A stretch of DNA of 24,235 nucleotides, taken from contig CAZDAW010000047.1 of assembly GCA_964503685.1 (NCBI GenBank), forward strand, positions 1 through 24,235, in the 5' to 3' direction. The notes beneath the pieces are model-generated. The model saw only the letters and a list, made by a program, of their open reading frames with translations. It had not been told where the DNA came from and ran no database searches. The first letter of the stretch is position 1. Every line of letters begins with the position of its first letter. The position numbers and the translations under genes are program-made. This stretch comes from CAZDAW01 sp964503685 (GTDB taxonomy: Bacteria > Chloroflexota > Anaerolineae > Anaerolineales > Anaerolineaceae). Of this stretch, positions 21,027 to 24,235 are shown one piece after another.

Positions 21027-23963
21027 ATGCAAAGGCCAGCAAAATCCATAATCTCCTGGTGGATCGTGGGTTTCATCATGATAAGCCTGGTTTTTTTTAG
21101 TTTAATATTAACCGTTACGCCTGCTTATGCCGATGAACCCAATCCAGAGAACACTCCTGAGCCCCCAACATCTTTACCAGCGCAAAACATCAATTTGGAT
21201 GATGCAGTCATCTACTACCATTCACAAACCGGCAAAGCCCGGTTCATCGGAGTGCAGCCAGGGGAAATACTTGGCGGTCAAACCCGTTCTGCTTCTTCCA
21301 CACCACCTGAAGAAATTGCCATGAGTTTTTTAGGCGATTATGGAGGCCTGTTCGGCTTACAAAACGCCGCTGAAGAGTTGGTAGAAAAGAAAGTCAACAC
21401 TTCGGCAGACGGACGAGTCGCTCTGCGATATCAGCAGGTTTATCAGAATATTCCGGTTTTTGCTGGTGAACTGATCGTCAATTTGGACAGCGCCAAAAAC
21501 GTCCTCTCGGCAAGCGGAGAGATCATCCCCGATCTGGCGTTGAACCCGGAACCTTCCATCAGCGCAGAACAGGCGCGGCAAACTGCCATCGGTCTCACCA
21601 TCATGAACCACAAGGTCGATCCTTCGATTCTGGCAGCATCTGACCCTGAATTATGGATCTATAGTCCGATACTAATCGGACAGCAAGGGAACGATCAACT
21701 TGTCTGGCGGGTTGAAGTGAACGCGCTTGATCTGCAACCCATTCGTGAGTTGGTGCTGGTCAATGCGCATGATGGAACAATTGCCCTGAACTACAATCAT
21801 GTAGAAACAGGCAAGCAATATTCAACCTACACGATGAATAACAGCAACAACCAGTTATCTCTTCCGGGTACATTGGTTTGCACAAGCGACAACCCCAGTT
21901 GTTCGGGGGGCGATACAGACGCCAAGAAGGCCCACCGTTACGCCAGCGACACATACGATTTCTATTACACCAGGCATGGACGCGACAGCATAGACGGATC
22001 AGGAATGCTCATCAAATCCAGTGTACACTACGGCTATAATTACGTTAACGCTTTTTGGAACGGGTCGCAAATGGTATATGGAGACGGCATGGCGGCCGAT
22101 GACGTCGTTGGTCATGAGCTGACTCACGGCGTAACCCAATACACATCGAATCTGATCTATTATGGACAATCCGGGGCGATCAATGAATCCTTCTCTGATG
22201 TCTGGGGGGAATTCATCGATCAAACCAACGGCGCCGGCACGGATACCTCCGCAGTCAAATGGCTGATCGGTGAAGATATCAGCAACCTGGGCGCCATCCG
22301 AAATATGGCGGATCCCACCCAATTTGGCGATCCTGATCGGATTGGCAGTCCTTACTTTTACACCGGTGCCAGCGACAACAATGGCGTTCATACAAATTCA
22401 GGGGTAAATAATAAAGCTGTTTATTTAATGACCGATGGCGGAACATTTAATGGTTACACTGTGACAGGCATTGGCCTGAATAAAGTGGCCAAGCTATACT
22501 ATGAAGTTCAGACCAACCAGCTTGTATCGGGCGCAGATTATAACGACCTTTATACTGCCCTTAACGCCGCCTGCGTTATCCTGAAAACTGCGGGAACTAT
22601 GACCACTGACGATTGCCTTCAGGTCGATAAAGCCGCCCTGGCGGTTGAAATGAACGGGCAACCCACTCCTCCCGAAGGCGCTCCCGTCAACGACGATTTC
22701 AATGCCGCAAAAGTCATCGAAGCTACCGAAATGCCTGTTAAATACACAGACAATCTGAATGTTTCCAGCGCAACCGCTGCTTCAGACGATCCATCCCTGA
22801 TCTTCTATAATGGTGTATGGATGCCCCTCTATCGAACAGTATGGTACCAGTTCACCGCGCCTGAAGACAGCACCCTGAAACTGGATACCATTGGCAGTGA
22901 TTATGATACTTATCTGGTTGTCTGGCAGGGCAGCCGCGGCAATCTGACCAAGGTCGCCTTCAACGATGACATCAACTACACAGGCAGCTATTTTCAATCC
23001 AAGCTGACCACTCAGCTTCAGGGCGGCGCGACCTATATGATTGAGGTTGCCGCTTATAACAACAGCGTTGATTACAATCTTGTGCTGAATTTATCCTATT
23101 CAACCAACAGCGATGGCAGCGTCGTAAACGAAGCCTACGATGACGCCGATAAAACATTCACCTACACAGGCCGCTGGGATACAAGCTGTCCCGGAAAAAT
23201 ATGTAACACAGCCCAAAATTATTCCCTGCATGTCTCAACCAAAGTAGGCAGTAATGCCCGCCTCACCTTTAACGGCGACCAGATCACTATCTACTACATG
23301 GCAGTAAAAAATGGCGGCGCCATGCAGGTTATTGTTGATGGATTACCCCTCGCCCGAATCAATCAAAACTACGCCAAGAAAACGCCCATATCCCGCGCCT
23401 GGCGTTGGAGCGGGCTGGGCAACGGCGAACACACCCTGCTTCTCAAACACGTTAGCGGGAAAAAAGTTAATCTGGATTATATCGAGACGCGTCTTGCCAC
23501 CAGCGTGATAAGCCTGGGGGACGATTTCGAAGACGATGACGCCGGTAAACTGGCTTATTACGGCAACTGGCAAATTGATAGCGGAAGCGCAATCGATGGT
23601 ATATCTGGCGCTTCGGTAACAAAAAGCCTTAAGAAAAACGATAATGCCCGCTTCACTTTTTCCGGCGCAGAATATTGCCTCCGCTTATGGAAGGTGAAAG
23701 GCAGCGGCAAGATATCCGTTTATCTGGACGGCAAACGTATTTCAAACATCAGCCTGGGTTCTCCAAAACGTGCTTATACCGAATACTGGTTCTACAATTG
23801 GAACATCCCGGAAGGCACCCACACCGTTCAAATAAAGAATATAACGAACCTGCCTATTACCCTCGACCAGGTCGTTGTCGGGCCCACCTGCAGCGACTAT
23901 ATCGCCATCCCGGTTCAAGGCGCAAAGGACCTGAAAAACTGGGGAATGGTGAAGACGAAGTGA
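21027..23963 (+). CDS. Secreted M4-family (thermolysin-like) metalloprotease with C-terminal beta domains
   Basis: A 978-residue secreted zinc endopeptidase. Residues 1-36 form a Sec signal peptide (basic start, long hydrophobic core, cut after a TPAYA-like site). A propeptide with FTP/PepSY-like character follows to about 255. The M4 catalytic domain (about 265-545) has zinc ligands in HELTH (His363, Glu364 catalytic, His367), the third ligand Glu387 in AINESFSD, and the active-site His455 in GVHTNSGVNNKA, so the enzyme should be active. A PPC-like domain follows (about 555-690: NDDFNAAKVIEA, TVWYQFTAPEDSTLKLDTIGSDYDTYLVVW). The last 270 residues are two homologous beta domains (about 710-822 and 835-951), each with NARxTF(N/S)G, a DG turn and a GxHTxxxK strand. 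AAGGA nine bases upstream supports the ATG. It is divergent from the phosphatase gene. Confidence 0.93.
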   Translation: MQRPAKSIISWWIVGFIMISLVFFSLILTVTPAYADEPNPENTPEPPTSLPAQNINLDDAVIYYHSQTGKARFIGVQPGEILGGQTRSASSTPPEEIAMSFLGDYGGLFGLQNAAEELVEKKVNTSADGRVALRYQQVYQNIPVFAGELIVNLDSAKNVLSASGEIIPDLALNPEPSISAEQARQTAIGLTIMNHKVDPSILAASDPELWIYSPILIGQQGNDQLVWRVEVNALDLQPIRELVLVNAHDGTIALNYNHVETGKQYSTYTMNNSNNQLSLPGTLVCTSDNPSCSGGDTDAKKAHRYASDTYDFYYTRHGRDSIDGSGMLIKSSVHYGYNYVNAFWNGSQMVYGDGMAADDVVGHELTHGVTQYTSNLIYYGQSGAINESFSDVWGEFIDQTNGAGTDTSAVKWLIGEDISNLGAIRNMADPTQFGDPDRIGSPYFYTGASDNNGVHTNSGVNNKAVYLMTDGGTFNGYTVTGIGLNKVAKLYYEVQTNQLVSGADYNDLYTALNAACVILKTAGTMTTDDCLQVDKAALAVEMNGQPTPPEGAPVNDDFNAAKVIEATEMPVKYTDNLNVSSATAASDDPSLIFYNGVWMPLYRTVWYQFTAPEDSTLKLDTIGSDYDTYLVVWQGSRGNLTKVAFNDDINYTGSYFQSKLTTQLQGGATYMIEVAAYNNSVDYNLVLNLSYSTNSDGSVVNEAYDDADKTFTYTGRWDTSCPGKICNTAQNYSLHVSTKVGSNARLTFNGDQITIYYMAVKNGGAMQVIVDGLPLARINQNYAKKTPISRAWRWSGLGNGEHTLLLKHVSGKKVNLDYIETRLATSVISLGDDFEDDDAGKLAYYGNWQIDSGSAIDGISGASVTKSLKKNDNARFTFSGAEYCLRLWKVKGSGKISVYLDGKRISNISLGSPKRAYTEYWFYNWNIPEGTHTVQIKNITNLPITLDQVVVGPTCSDYIAIPVQGAKDLKNWGMVKTK

Positions 23964-24013
23964 CCCAAGAGAAAAAGCAATAATCAGGTAAAAAAATTGT
24001 TGTAAGGAATCGT

Positions 24014-24052
24014 ATCAAAGAGCGGATTATTTCGTTAATCCCGCTCTTTGAT
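24014..24052 (+). terminator. Terminator-like hairpin after the M4 protease gene
   Basis: ATCAAAGAGCGG and CCGCTCTTTGAT form a 12-base-pair stem extended by ATTA/TAAT with one bulged C. It starts 50 bases after the stop. The tail (ATTATGACC) is not a clean T run, so the function is likely but not certain. Confidence 0.6.
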
Positions 24053-24095
24053 ATTATGACCTGATAAAAACGGAATAAATTTTGCCATTTTTTAC

Positions 24096-24112
24096 TTACA
24101 ATCCAATTGTAA
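24096..24112. promoter_or_regulatory. Palindrome TTACAAT-cca-ATTGTAA
   Basis: A perfect seven-base inverted repeat with a three-base spacer lies in the AT-rich tail of the window. Its half-site core TACAAT matches that of the palindrome over the cold-shock promoter. It may be an operator for a gene beyond the window edge; no such gene is visible here. Confidence 0.35.
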
Positions 24113-24235
24113 ACAGTTAAAGTTAGTAATAGAATTAGCATTCTCATCGCTAAAATACAGTTGTCAAACTATTTCAGAGGTGAGAACCTTTTCTCTTTAT
24201 CAATATTGCTTACCGGTAATAGATATTTTGATTAA

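Noticed and set aside
1..24235. CRISPR array, insertion sequence or prophage
   Set aside because: No regularly spaced repeats, transposase, integrase or phage structural genes were seen on either strand.
24113..24235. Promoter or gene start at the right edge
   Set aside because: AT-rich sequence offers several weak -10/-35 lookalikes but none convincing, and no coding frame begins before the window ends.

Overview
The window looks like a chromosomal segment of a Gram-negative-style or monoderm environmental bacterium, most likely phylum Chloroflexota, class Anaerolineae. That assignment is inference from gene content (COG4947 esterase-like protein, DUF4332, DUF4380 and DUF6585-like proteins, a yebC-ruvC-ruvA-proC cluster, a secreted M4 protease with C-terminal beta domains) and from the overall feel of the proteins; no rRNA marker is present. 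No phage, transposon, CRISPR array or integrase is visible.

Layout. A tRNA-Val(UAC) gene lies at the left edge (minus). A fumarylacetoacetate-hydrolase-family gene (plus) converges on a minus-strand cluster yebC - ruvC - TrmH-type rRNA methyltransferase - ruvA - proC (4578 down to 1005). A cold-shock protein gene with a textbook promoter and a long leader follows (plus), converging on an MFS exporter; then a DUF4332 helix-hairpin-helix protein (minus). Next comes a COG4947-type alpha/beta hydrolase that seems to have lost its catalytic residues, and a MASE1-PAS-PAS-GGDEF diguanylate cyclase gene broken by a one-base frameshift near 9656-9660. A gene-free stretch at 10292-10604 carries a strong plus-strand promoter with an operator-like palindrome and a large hairpin but no good ORF, a candidate small RNA. 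DUF6585-like and DUF4380 genes (minus), a single-domain PAS protein (plus) and a PflA-like radical SAM protein (minus, sharing its stop with the PAS gene) fill 10605-14014.

From 14141 an MBOAT acyltransferase and an SGNH-like partner (plus) form a surface-glycan O-acylation pair. On the minus strand from 20790 to 16653 lie a dual-specificity phosphatase, a CorA, an MBL-fold hydrolase, a winged-helix regulator and a second CorA. The right end holds a 978-residue secreted thermolysin-family protease with PPC-like and two tandem homologous C-terminal beta domains.

The most interesting sequence-level signals are: (1) four genes in which a TATAAT/TAAAAT box sits exactly six bases upstream of the start codon with no Shine-Dalgarno sequence, i.e. 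predicted leaderless mRNAs; (2) the operator-equipped promoter feeding a hairpin-containing, ORF-less transcript at about 10470-10577; (3) the degenerate esterase; (4) the homopolymer frameshift in the diguanylate cyclase; and (5) two similar TACAAT/ATTGTA palindromes, one overlapping the cold-shock promoter.
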